64,000 nt of DNA from Aggregatimonas sangjinii (GTDB taxonomy: Bacteria > Bacteroidota > Bacteroidia > Flavobacteriales > Flavobacteriaceae): positions 1,499,001 through 1,563,000 of the forward strand of contig NZ_CP040710.1 in the NCBI RefSeq assembly GCF_005943945.1, in the 5' to 3' direction. The number at the start of each line of letters is the position of its first letter. Positions within the stretch are counted from its first letter, which is position 1. Below the pieces are notes generated by a model. That model was given only the letters and a program-made list of their open reading frames with translations. It did no database searches and had not been told where the DNA came from. Positions 45,829 to 52,992 of the stretch are shown here, piece after piece. Position numbers and translations under genes: made by a program.

Positions 45829-46080
45829 TCAGCGGCCGAACTTTTTTCGCAGCCACGCTCTCCCGGCACCCGATTTCAGAAATTTCTCTCTTTTGATCGC
45901 CTCCGATTTGGTGGTGTAGAATTCCACATGCACGACTGTCCACGGTCTAAACTTCGTCGTATACCCTTTGGTGGCCAGAACGTTATGTGATTTGAAGCGT
46001 TCTATTAAAGAGGTGGTGTATCCCTTATAGAACTTGTCGTGCTTTTCGGAGTAAAGAATGTAGACTACGAACTCTTTCAT
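45829..46080 (-). CDS. GIY-YIG nuclease-fold small protein, copy B
   Basis: 83 residues, the same sequence as copy A. It starts 43 bases beyond the 3' end of the uninterrupted tRNA-Met gene, after a terminator hairpin, and reads in the tRNA's direction. Read-through from the tRNA promoter could express it; I see no separate promoter. Perfect identity of the two copies means a recent duplication, gene conversion or an assembly error. Confidence 0.88.
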   Translation of the reverse strand: MKEFVVYILYSEKHDKFYKGYTTSLIERFKSHNVLATKGYTTKFRPWTVVHVEFYTTKSEAIKREKFLKSGAGRAWLRKKFGR

Positions 46081-46094
46081 CTTCTGTGAAAACA

Positions 46095-46119
46095 AAAACT
46101 CCCCGAATCGGGGAGTTTT
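46095..46119 (-). terminator. Terminator hairpin after tRNA-Met (repeat copy B)
   Basis: Same hairpin as at 45747-45771, four bases beyond the 3' end of tRNA-Met. It would end the tRNA transcript. Confidence 0.82.
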
Positions 46120-46123
46120 GCAG

Positions 46124-46197
46124 TAGCGAGAGGGGGGCACGATCCCCCGACCTCCGGGTTATGAATCCGACGCTCTAACCAACTGAGCTACCTCGCC
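46124..46197 (-). tRNA. tRNA-Met (anticodon CAT)
   Basis: 74 nt with no encoded CCA. Acceptor GGCGAGG / TCTCGCT pairs throughout (G-T at 1-72 and 7-66), D-arm GCTC / GAGC, anticodon loop TTCATAA with an A31-C39 mismatch at the stem base, and T-stem GGGGG / CCCCC. G1-T72 rules out the usual C1-A72 initiator mismatch, so an elongator Met is most likely; tRNA-Ile2 (lysidine) cannot be excluded. The T-loop reads ATCGTGC, unlike the usual TTCRANY. It is the only copy in this array without an insertion. Confidence 0.88.
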
Positions 46198-46243
46198 ATT
46201 TTATTTTATCGATACTATTTCATCCTTGTTGGCCGATCTCCCG

Positions 46244-46316
46244 TCCGCCTCCGGCGGATATGAATCCGACGCTGTAACCAACTGAGCCCTGCCTGCCGGC
46301 AGGCAGGTACCTCGCC
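46244..46316 (-). pseudogene. Broken tRNA-Met copy 1 with two palindromes
   Basis: On the minus strand: GGCGAGGTA, then CCTGCCTGCCGGCAGGCAGG (46288-46307) inserted between tRNA positions 9 and 10, then GCTCAGTTGGTTACAGCG..GGATTCATA, then TCCGCCGGAGGCGGA in place of the 3' half. One D-arm change (TTACAGC for TTAGAGC). No T-arm or 3' acceptor. Confidence 0.78.
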
Positions 46317-46362
46317 ATATTATTTTATCGATACTATTTCATCCTTGTTGGCCGATCTCCCG

Positions 46363-46435
46363 TCCGCCTCGGGCGGATATGAATCCGACGCTCTAACCAA
46401 CTGAGCCCAGCCTGCCGGCAGGCAGGTACCTCGCC
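46363..46435 (-). pseudogene. Broken tRNA-Met copy 2 with two palindromes
   Basis: Same layout as copy 1, 119 bases further on. The large palindrome (46407-46426) is imperfect here (CCAGCCTG in place of CCTGCCTG on the plus strand) and the D-arm matches the intact tRNA. Confidence 0.78.
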
Positions 46436-46481
46436 ATTTTATTTTATCGATACTATTTCATCCTTGTTGGCCGATTCCCCG

Positions 46482-46518
46482 TCCGCCTCTGGCGGATATG
46501 AATCCGACGCTCTAACCA
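46482..46518 (-). pseudogene. Broken tRNA-Met copy 3, truncated
   Basis: Only the TCCGCC-AGA-GGCGGA palindrome, the anticodon half (GGATTCATA) and part of the D-arm remain; homology ends at GGTTAGAG, where unrelated sequence starts. Confidence 0.72.
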
Positions 46519-46666
46519 TTTCTTAGTTGCGACCATGTCACTTTAGCGGCTGCAAATATAAAGTTTAATTTCATCCCTTTCAACATAAGTTTCCCAAAAA
46601 AATATTACCACCGAATTATTTTTTTATCCTCTTTAAATATATATATTGCCGATATAATATAATGAA

Positions 46667-47050
46667 ATGGATGATAAGGTAAAGTTTGAGATAGAGTTCG
46701 TGATACAGTCATCACCACAACTGCTATATACCTATTTAAGTACCCCTTCCGGGTTGTCTGAGTGGTTCGCCGATAATGTAAATTCGCGCGGAGAGCTTTT
46801 TAATTTTATATGGGATGGCTCTGAGGAAGAAGCTAAATTACTCAAACGCAAGAGTGACGAATTCGTAAAATTCGCGTGGGTCGACAATGAGGATGATAGC
46901 TTTTTTGAAATGAAGATCATCGTTGATGAGATTACCAAAGATGTTTCACTGTTCATTACCGATTTTGCGGATGAGGATGAAGTAGACGAGGCGAAAATGC
47001 TTTGGGAAAATCAAGTATCAAGTCTGAAACAAGTGTTAGGCTCAAAATAA
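46667..47050 (+). CDS. START-like domain protein (SRPBCC fold)
   Basis: 127 residues. KVKFEIEFVIQSSPQLLYTYLSTPSGLSEWFAD is the usual beginning of this flavobacterial START-like group; later FVKFAWVD and LFITDFADEDE fit. The fold binds a hydrophobic ligand; which one is not known. The first gene after the tRNA array, followed by a strong terminator. Confidence 0.88.
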   Translation: MDDKVKFEIEFVIQSSPQLLYTYLSTPSGLSEWFADNVNSRGELFNFIWDGSEEEAKLLKRKSDEFVKFAWVDNEDDSFFEMKIIVDEITKDVSLFITDFADEDEVDEAKMLWENQVSSLKQVLGSK

Positions 47051-47076
47051 CAAAGAACTTTTATTGAAGTATATTT

Positions 47077-47103
47077 GGTCCCGATATTAACCGGGACTTT
47101 TTT
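47077..47103 (+). terminator. Terminator hairpin ending exactly at the next start codon
   Basis: Stem GTCCCG / CGGGAC with loop ATATTAAC, then TTTTTT that runs directly into ATG 47104. It ends the START-like gene; its T-run is also the leader of the class IV aminotransferase. Confidence 0.8.
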
Positions 47104-47967
47104 ATGAACAAAATTGACTTCAATGGTAGCCTTCTAGAAGGCGATAGTAACTTTCTCAGTCAGGGAAATCGAGGGTTACGATATGGCGATGCGCTCTTTG
47201 AAACGATGCGATGCTCGAATGGTATGATTTTCTTTTGGGAGGAGCATTACCTGCGTTTAATGGCCTCAATGCGTATGTTACGTATGGAAATTCCCATGAA
47301 TTTCACGCTGGAAGTACTTGAAGATTCCATTCTCAAGCTTCTAGCTGCCAATGCTTTGGATAAAGGAGCGGCGCGCATTCGTTTTACCGTTTTTAGAAAG
47401 GACGGGGGATTATACCTTCCCAAAACCAATGAAATTTCATATACCATCGAGTCTGAATCACTCACCTCTCCGTTTTACGTATTGAATGAGGAGGCCTATG
47501 AGGTGGAACTGTATAAAGATTTTTACGTGAATCCTGATATGCTGTCCACATTAAAGACAAATAATAAAATCCTTAATGTTACCGGAAGCATATACGCGAA
47601 GGAGAACGGATACGATAATTGTCTGTTACTGAATACCGCAAAACAAGTCGTTGAAGCGTTGAACGGCAACCTTTTCATTGTCAATGGGCATAACGTAAAA
47701 ACTCCCGCATTAAGCGATGGTTGTTTAAACGGCATTATTAGGCAGAAACTTATCGGGATTATTGAAAAGACGCAAGATGTTGAAATGGAGGTTGCGGCCA
47801 TATCACCCTTTGAACTTCAGAAGGCCGATGAATTGTTCATAACCAATAGCATTGTTGGAATACAACCCATCACGAAATATCGCAAAAAGGAATTCAAGCA
47901 CGAAATTGCAAAAAGTTTGTTGGGTAAATTAAATGCTTCGGCCAGACTGACCTCGACGAAATTTTAG
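47104..47967 (+). CDS. Class IV PLP aminotransferase / aminodeoxychorismate-lyase-like
   Basis: 287 residues of the fold type IV PLP family (IlvE, PabC, D-amino-acid transaminase). It starts with LLEGDSNFLSQGNRGLRYGDALFETMR; the PLP lysine is Lys151 (STLKTNN); LLLNTAKQVVEALNGNLF and TPALSDGCLNGI are typical. PabC (folate pathway) is the usual annotation for flavobacterial members of this length, but substrate cannot be fixed from the read. There is no room for a ribosome site between the terminator and the ATG. Confidence 0.88.
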   Translation: MNKIDFNGSLLEGDSNFLSQGNRGLRYGDALFETMRCSNGMIFFWEEHYLRLMASMRMLRMEIPMNFTLEVLEDSILKLLAANALDKGAARIRFTVFRKDGGLYLPKTNEISYTIESESLTSPFYVLNEEAYEVELYKDFYVNPDMLSTLKTNNKILNVTGSIYAKENGYDNCLLLNTAKQVVEALNGNLFIVNGHNVKTPALSDGCLNGIIRQKLIGIIEKTQDVEMEVAAISPFELQKADELFITNSIVGIQPITKYRKKEFKHEIAKSLLGKLNASARLTSTKF

Positions 47968-47988
47968 GTGTTAAATTTACAAGGTTCA

Positions 47989-48549
47989 CTAATTCAAACC
48001 TGGGTTCTCCGGTGCGTTGGACCATATCAAGTAGTTGCCACCTAATTCTACCATCTTTTCCTTCCAAAAGGCTTCTGAAGATTTTCGAATAAGCGCGCTA
48101 TCGTAGTCGTTGCGTACGACAACCCATGATTTTGAAGAAAGTTCTTGATCCAATTGGAGCGACGACCAGCCAGAATACCCTAAAAAGAAACGAATGTCTT
48201 CCTCCGAAATCAATTTTTGGTTGATTAGGGCGATGGTCATTTCAAAATCACCTCCCCAATAGATCCCGTTGGAAATTTCGATACTGTTATCGATAAGGTG
48301 GGGTACTTTATGAATAAAATAGAGGTTATCCTGTTCTACTGGACCTCCGTTGTATACCTGAAACGGAATGTCGATTTCGGAGACCAAATCGCTGATACTG
48401 TATTCCAGTGGTTTGTTAAGAATAAATCCCACGGACCCTTCTTGGTTGTGCTCTGCGAGCAGCACTACGGAACGGTTAAAAGAAACATCGCCAGTTAGTG
48501 CAGGTTCTGCGATCAACAGCTTTCCTTTTTTGGGTTTAAGGTCTATCAT
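47989..48549 (-). CDS. YqgE/AlgH-family protein
   Basis: 186 residues from ATG 48547-48549: MIDLKPKKGKLLIAEP is the conserved start, and the open frame to 48603 is an extension. FNRSVVLLAEHNQEGSVGFILNKPL and YSGWSSLQLDQEL are family text. The function is unclear; in Pseudomonas AlgH has been tied to alginate control, without a known activity. It converges on the class IV gene 21 bases away. Confidence 0.92.
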   Translation of the reverse strand: MIDLKPKKGKLLIAEPALTGDVSFNRSVVLLAEHNQEGSVGFILNKPLEYSISDLVSEIDIPFQVYNGGPVEQDNLYFIHKVPHLIDNSIEISNGIYWGGDFEMTIALINQKLISEEDIRFFLGYSGWSSLQLDQELSSKSWVVVRNDYDSALIRKSSEAFWKEKMVELGGNYLIWSNAPENPGLN

Positions 48550-48603
48550 GGGTTTTTCTTCACTAACTAAAATAAGGTATTTCTTATAAATAGCAAAAAA
48601 CAC

Positions 48604-48636
48604 AAAAAAAGCGTCCCGAATTGATTTCGGGACGCC
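48604..48636 (-). terminator. Terminator of the HU gene
   Basis: Stem GCGTCCCGAA / TTCGGGACGC, then a T-run on the minus strand (48604-48610). Confidence 0.85.
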
Positions 48637-48662
48637 ATTTATATCTTTTCAAAAAAGATGTC

Positions 48663-48935
48663 TTAGTTTACAGCTTTGCTTAAATCTGCACCTGCTTTGA
48701 ACTTTACAACATTTTTTGCTGCGATTTGGATAGTTTTACCAGTTGATGGGTTTCTACCTTCTCTAGCATTTCTTCTAGAAACGGACCAAGATCCGAAACC
48801 TACCAAAGATACTCGATTTCCTTTCTTAAGAGACCCCTCAACGTTGCCCAAGAAAGATTCCAATGATTTTTTAGCCGCGGCTTTTGTGATGCCAGCGTCA
48901 GCTGCCATTGCATCGATCAATTCTGTTTTGTTCAT
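48663..48935 (-). CDS. HU-family DNA-binding protein
   Basis: 90 residues, the classic HU length. MNKTELIDAMAADAGITKAAAKK, LVGFGSWSVSRRNAREGRNPSTGK and the closing VKFKAGADLSKAV. A histone-like nucleoid protein. Promoter and terminator are both clear, so it is a single-gene unit. Confidence 0.97.
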   Translation of the reverse strand: MNKTELIDAMAADAGITKAAAKKSLESFLGNVEGSLKKGNRVSLVGFGSWSVSRRNAREGRNPSTGKTIQIAAKNVVKFKAGADLSKAVN

Positions 48936-48981
48936 AATGTAATTAAATTAAATGTTGTTAAAATAATTTTTAATCGTCAAA

Positions 48982-49011
48982 CAAATTTATACGGATTTGC
49001 TCGCAACGCAA
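48982..49011 (-). promoter_or_regulatory. Promoter of the HU gene
   Basis: On the minus strand TTG (49009-49011), 19 bases, then TAAATTTG (48982-48989): both elements of the Bacteroidota promoter at the usual spacing. Confidence 0.65.
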
Positions 49012-49113
49012 GTAAAATGGGGGTAAATCCCCGATTTTGTTGATAACTCGGGGAGTTTGTTAATAAAGTAGGAGTTTTTTTCGGTTTTCCCGTAGCCCAA
49101 TAACAACGGGGGT

Positions 49114-50061
49114 TTAGACCATTCGGGCATTTTTTTCAAATTGGTAGCCATTTAGAAGATCTTTGGTCGCCATTTTTCGCTTTCCCGAAAGTTGAATTTC
49201 AAGCAGGTGCAAATAACCACTGGGCGCCGCTACTTTCAAACTGTGCGCTTCACCTATCAGTGCGCCTATCGTCTCTTTATGTTTTACCTTTTCAACTGAG
49301 GTCTTATAAATTTTTATGGTACCCTCATCTTCACCATTTACAAAATTGCTCCACGCCACGGGATACGGACTCAAGCCACGCACCAGATTGTGGATTTCTT
49401 CAAGTGTTGACTGCCAGTTGATCTGACAGGTTTCCGTATAGATTTTATGGGCGGGACGTCGCTCTTTACCAGGGTCTTGCGGGGTTGTTTTCGCCTTATC
49501 TTCCTTTATAAGTTGTACCGTCCTCAAAACCAAAGCTGCGCCTTGGTGCATCAACCTGTCGTGCAACGTACCTGCAGAATCTTCTTCCGTAATCGGTACG
49601 GCCTTCTGAAGGATGATTTCGCCCGTATCTATTTTGTCATCTATGAAAAAAGTAGTGACACCGGTCATCGAATCCCCATTAATAATAGCCCAATTAATCG
49701 GCGCCGCGCCCCTGTAGTCGGGAAGGAGGGAGGCATGCAAATTAAAGGTTCCGTATTCTGGCATTGCCCAAACTTGTTTTGGCAGCATGCGAAAAGCCAC
49801 TACGATTTGCAGATTGGCCTGTAATGCACGAAGTTCATTTAAAAAATCTTCATTCTTTAAATTCGTCGGTTGCATTAAGTGTAATCCGTTTTCCAGGGCA
49901 AACTGCTTCACGGCGGAAGGCCGCAGTTTTCTTCCACGACCCGCAGGCCTATCGGGAGCGGTGATGACTCCAACTATAGGATGCCCTTCATTTAACAAAG
50001 CGGCCAAGGTGGTTACCGCAAAATCGGGGGTACCCATAAAAACAATTCGTAAATCTCTCAT
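49114..50061 (-). CDS. fmt: Methionyl-tRNA formyltransferase
   Basis: 315 residues. LRIVFMGTPDFAVTTLAAL, HASLLPDYRGAAPINWAI (formyl-THF site) and ITEEDSAGTLHDRL are standard. It formylates initiator Met-tRNA. It overlaps recQ by four bases (ATGA), so it is translated after it. Confidence 0.97.
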   Translation of the reverse strand: MRDLRIVFMGTPDFAVTTLAALLNEGHPIVGVITAPDRPAGRGRKLRPSAVKQFALENGLHLMQPTNLKNEDFLNELRALQANLQIVVAFRMLPKQVWAMPEYGTFNLHASLLPDYRGAAPINWAIINGDSMTGVTTFFIDDKIDTGEIILQKAVPITEEDSAGTLHDRLMHQGAALVLRTVQLIKEDKAKTTPQDPGKERRPAHKIYTETCQINWQSTLEEIHNLVRGLSPYPVAWSNFVNGEDEGTIKIYKTSVEKVKHKETIGALIGEAHSLKVAAPSGYLHLLEIQLSGKRKMATKDLLNGYQFEKNARMV

Positions 50062-51953
50062 ACTATTTCATATTCGTTTCGTGAGTTGATCTTGATTCTT
50101 CGATCTTCAAGTAGCATCTTTATACCTTCCAAAACCAAGTTTTCCTCATAGTTTAAACTAGCGATAAGGCTTCTTGAACCACTATTCTTGAAATTCAAAA
50201 GTTTAATGATATCGTTCATTATGGCTTCCGAGTTTGTTTCGGCTTTAACCGAAATACGTCGACATACATCACAGATACCGCAATTAATGCGTACTTCCTC
50301 TTCAAAATAGTGTAACAATTGCTTATTTCTACATTGTTGGTCGTTTTTCACGTAAGCCAACATACTGTCAATTTGTGTCTCTTTTAGCCGGTGCCTTTCC
50401 TGTACTTTTTTGGCAAAGCTGTTAATAGTGATGTCGTCCTCCCTGGGGACTAGGAATACCAAGGAAAGATCGCTTTCCTGAGCGTCATAATCGATAATGG
50501 CATCCTTTTGAAGCTGCTCTAGTACCCTGGTTACCCTTGCTTCGTTTGTTTCGGCCTTTTTTGCGATTAGAAATGGATTTATTTTGGTCAAAAAATCAAA
50601 TACGCCGCCGTATGTACGCAATATGGTCTGAACGATGGGAACAAGCCCCTGATTCTTTTCAAGGTACTCGAAAAGTTGCTGTTTGCCGACCAGTACCTGT
50701 ACTATCGTTTTTTTGAAGAATGATTCGTTGAGCGAAATGACGGAATACTGATCCAATATGCGAAAGGCATTAAAAGCGAGCAACGTATTTAATTTATAGG
50801 TCTCGCAGAATGCGTTGAAATTCAATAAGAATTCGGTCTCAGGAAGTTCCCCATAGGAAATTTGAAAATAGTTGTTCAGCTTATTGTATACCATTTTGAT
50901 GAAAGCGGTATCCGGCAATACACTCAAGAACTGGTTTTTTACCTGTTGCTCATCTGTTTTATTGGTAAGTAGGATTGCTTTGGCAGACGCTCCGTTTCTA
51001 CCCGCCCGCCCGGCCTCTTGAAAATAGTTTTCGATACAATCCGGTATTTGGTAATGTACTATCAGTTCTACATCCGGCTTGTCGATTCCCATTCCGAAAG
51101 CATTGGTGGCCACCATCACTTTTACAGTATTCCTCAACCAAAGGTCAAGCCGTTTTTGTTTATCCTCTTTAGAAATGCCACCGTGAAAAAAGGTAGTTGA
51201 AATGCCTTGACCGACGAGATAAGAACATAACTCTTGGGCCGCACGTCTGGTGCTCACATAGACGATGGCGCTATTTTGAATTTTGGCACACCAGCTTCGT
51301 AGCCTGTATTTTTTGTCATCGGCCCAGAGAACTCCAAATGCAATATTTTTTCGTGCGAACGAATCCTTTACGACCAAAGGCTCCGAAAACAGAAGACTTT
51401 CGATAATATCATCGGCAACGGTCTGGGTGGCCGTAGCCGTTAAGGCGATTATAGGGCTTTCAGGTGCCAACTTTCTCAATTTTGCACATTCTAAATAGGC
51501 AGGTCTAAAATCATGCCCCCATTGCGAAATGCAATGGGCTTCATCTATAGCTATAAGGTTGACGGGCATTTGCTGAATGCGCTCTTGTACCAATTCTTGT
51601 TTGAGGCGCTCAGGAGAGAGGTATAAAAATTTGTAATTTCCAAAACAACAATTATCCAATAGGTCGATGATTTCATTTTGAGGAATGCCACCTGTAAGCG
51701 CAATGGCTTTAATACCTTTGTTCCTCAACGAATTCACTTGGTTCTGAATAAGTGCCACTAGGGGAGAGACTACGATACAGATACCCTCCATAACCAAGGC
51801 GGGAACTTGAAAGCAGACCGACTTGCCACCTCCCGTGGGCATGAGGGCGAGCACATCTTTGTTTTCTAAAATAGCGGTAATAACCTCCTCCTGTGAACCT
51901 CTAAATTCACTATGTCCCCAATAGGTATTTAATATGTGTTTGGGTGTGTGCAC
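50058..51953 (-). CDS. recQ: ATP-dependent DNA helicase RecQ
   Basis: 631 residues from a GTG start. Helicase motifs: FRGSQEEVI, MPTGGGKSVCFQVPA (Walker A), AIDEAHCISQWGHDFRP (DExH), TATATQT, FGMGIDKPDV and QEAGRAGRNG. A zinc-binding RQC part (CRNKQLLHYF..CGICDVC) follows. There is no clear HRDC domain, which matches the shorter of the RecQ forms seen in Bacteroidota. It works in recombination repair. Its start overlaps the stop of the upstream NTPase gene by one base. Confidence 0.95.
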   Translation of the reverse strand: MHTPKHILNTYWGHSEFRGSQEEVITAILENKDVLALMPTGGGKSVCFQVPALVMEGICIVVSPLVALIQNQVNSLRNKGIKAIALTGGIPQNEIIDLLDNCCFGNYKFLYLSPERLKQELVQERIQQMPVNLIAIDEAHCISQWGHDFRPAYLECAKLRKLAPESPIIALTATATQTVADDIIESLLFSEPLVVKDSFARKNIAFGVLWADDKKYRLRSWCAKIQNSAIVYVSTRRAAQELCSYLVGQGISTTFFHGGISKEDKQKRLDLWLRNTVKVMVATNAFGMGIDKPDVELIVHYQIPDCIENYFQEAGRAGRNGASAKAILLTNKTDEQQVKNQFLSVLPDTAFIKMVYNKLNNYFQISYGELPETEFLLNFNAFCETYKLNTLLAFNAFRILDQYSVISLNESFFKKTIVQVLVGKQQLFEYLEKNQGLVPIVQTILRTYGGVFDFLTKINPFLIAKKAETNEARVTRVLEQLQKDAIIDYDAQESDLSLVFLVPREDDITINSFAKKVQERHRLKETQIDSMLAYVKNDQQCRNKQLLHYFEEEVRINCGICDVCRRISVKAETNSEAIMNDIIKLLNFKNSGSRSLIASLNYEENLVLEGIKMLLEDRRIKINSRNEYEIV

Positions 51954-52537
51954 TAATTTGCCTCCAACTGTGTTAAAATGAACGCTATTCTATTTTCGAC
52001 GGTAGCCTTGGGTACTTCGATTACCCCGTATCCTAACGCGGTGTAGCTCTCTTTCAAATGACGATGAATGGCCAAAGCCTCTTCGTAGCTTTCGAAGCGC
52101 TCGCTATCGGAAACGTAGATTTCCTTCCAAATGGGCAACAGAAAAACAGTGTCGTAGCGATGATTGGCGGCGATAGCTACGAAGGCCTCATCGTAGGTTT
52201 GTTTAAAATAATCCATATACGCCAAAACATCTGGAATTCCGCGATCAAAAAACACGATGGGTGCATCGCTATTTTCCGAGGCGTTATAATCCGTTAATCG
52301 GGCATCGATGATTTTTTCGTTAAAAGCCATTGGATCGGAAACGGTGGCAATCGGGTTTGTCGTAAGGTTCCCAAGTTCACCATTTTGCTTTGCTTTCAAG
52401 GTCATCAAGCGTATGACTTCGTGAAAACATTGATAACCATCTTTTTCAAGTGCATCGATCAAAGATGTCTTTCCCGTACTCGGACCACCTGTAATAACGA
52501 TTCTCTTCGGGTTCAAATGTATTGAATTTAAGGTCAA
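51953..52537 (-). CDS. AAA-family ATPase/kinase-like NTP-binding protein
   Basis: About 194 residues. VITGGPSTGKTSLIDAL is the P-loop; FFDRGIPDVLAYMDYF is a likely Walker B and substrate region. It resembles the AAA_28 group, which looks like small-molecule kinases. The TTG at 52537 overlaps a TAnnTTTG box (52535-52542), so the real start may lie further in, for example TTG 52516. The first gene of the operon with recQ and fmt. Substrate unknown. Confidence 0.85.
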   Translation of the reverse strand: MTLNSIHLNPKRIVITGGPSTGKTSLIDALEKDGYQCFHEVIRLMTLKAKQNGELGNLTTNPIATVSDPMAFNEKIIDARLTDYNASENSDAPIVFFDRGIPDVLAYMDYFKQTYDEAFVAIAANHRYDTVFLLPIWKEIYVSDSERFESYEEALAIHRHLKESYTALGYGVIEVPKATVENRIAFILTQLEAN

Positions 52538-52594
52538 AGTTAGACAATACGGACAAGCCTAAAAAATTGGGATTCGTTTATCGATCACATCGAC

Positions 52595-52602
52595 TATCTT
52601 TG
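52595..52602 (+). promoter_or_regulatory. Promoter -7-like box for the DUF493 gene
   Basis: TATCTTTG (followed by C) matches TAnnTTTG, 14 bases before the ATG. Confidence 0.5.
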
Positions 52603-52616
52603 CAAAAAATCTTAAT

Positions 52617-52904
52617 ATGGCCGCCCAGAAATCCGACGAGTTTTATAAAAAATTGAGGGAACAACTGGCAGAGACCAGCAAATGGCCCTCCGATTATCTT
52701 TACAAGTTTATCGTACCCACTGATGGAAATAAAATAGAGCAAATCAACCATATTTTCGACAACACCGGTGCCGTTATAGAACTAAAGCAATCTAAAAAGG
52801 GAAAGTATACCAGCATCTCCATCACGGTAAATCGTAAAAATCCAGATGCTGTAATCGAAAAATATAAGGAAGTAGGTAGGGTAGAAGGCGTAATATCACT
52901 CTAA
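52617..52904 (+). CDS. DUF493 family protein
   Basis: 95 residues, ferredoxin-like: FYKKLREQLAETSKWPSDYLYKFIVP, then YTSISITVNRKNPDAVIEKY. A small cytoplasmic protein (YbeD family) of unknown role, possibly a regulatory ACT-like domain. Followed by DUF4290 and murA on the same strand. Confidence 0.93.
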   Translation: MAAQKSDEFYKKLREQLAETSKWPSDYLYKFIVPTDGNKIEQINHIFDNTGAVIELKQSKKGKYTSISITVNRKNPDAVIEKYKEVGRVEGVISL

Positions 52905-52992
52905 AATAGGTATTGCCGCATAATTTTGTTAATTTGCTCGCGTTATTAGGTTGACACTCTCCAAATTACAACACTCAAGAAAATCCTAGAAT

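Larger units (their letters stand above)
45803..46149 (-). repeat. 347-bp direct repeat, copy B
   Basis: Second copy of the 45455-45801 unit. Identity ends inside the intact tRNA-Met gene, at the T-arm/variable loop boundary, so this copy shares the 3' end of the intact tRNA. Confidence 0.92.
46202..46558 (-). repeat. Three 119-bp tandem units of broken tRNA-Met copies
   Basis: Units start at 46202, 46321 and 46440 with an exact 119-base period. Each has a shared spacer (TTTTATCGATACTATTTCAT and on), a TCCGCC-N3-GGCGGA palindrome, and the anticodon and D-arm of tRNA-Met. Units 1 and 2 also carry a 20-nt palindrome and the 5' acceptor strand. Unit 3 breaks off in the D-arm. Confidence 0.88.

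Noticed and set aside
45677-45943. 88-codon minus-strand frame across the repeat junction
   Set aside because: Out of frame with both GIY-YIG genes and built from the duplicated tRNA end; a by-product of the repeat.
46202-46558. CRISPR array
   Set aside because: The units are nearly identical over their whole 119-base length with no unique spacers, and they contain tRNA parts.
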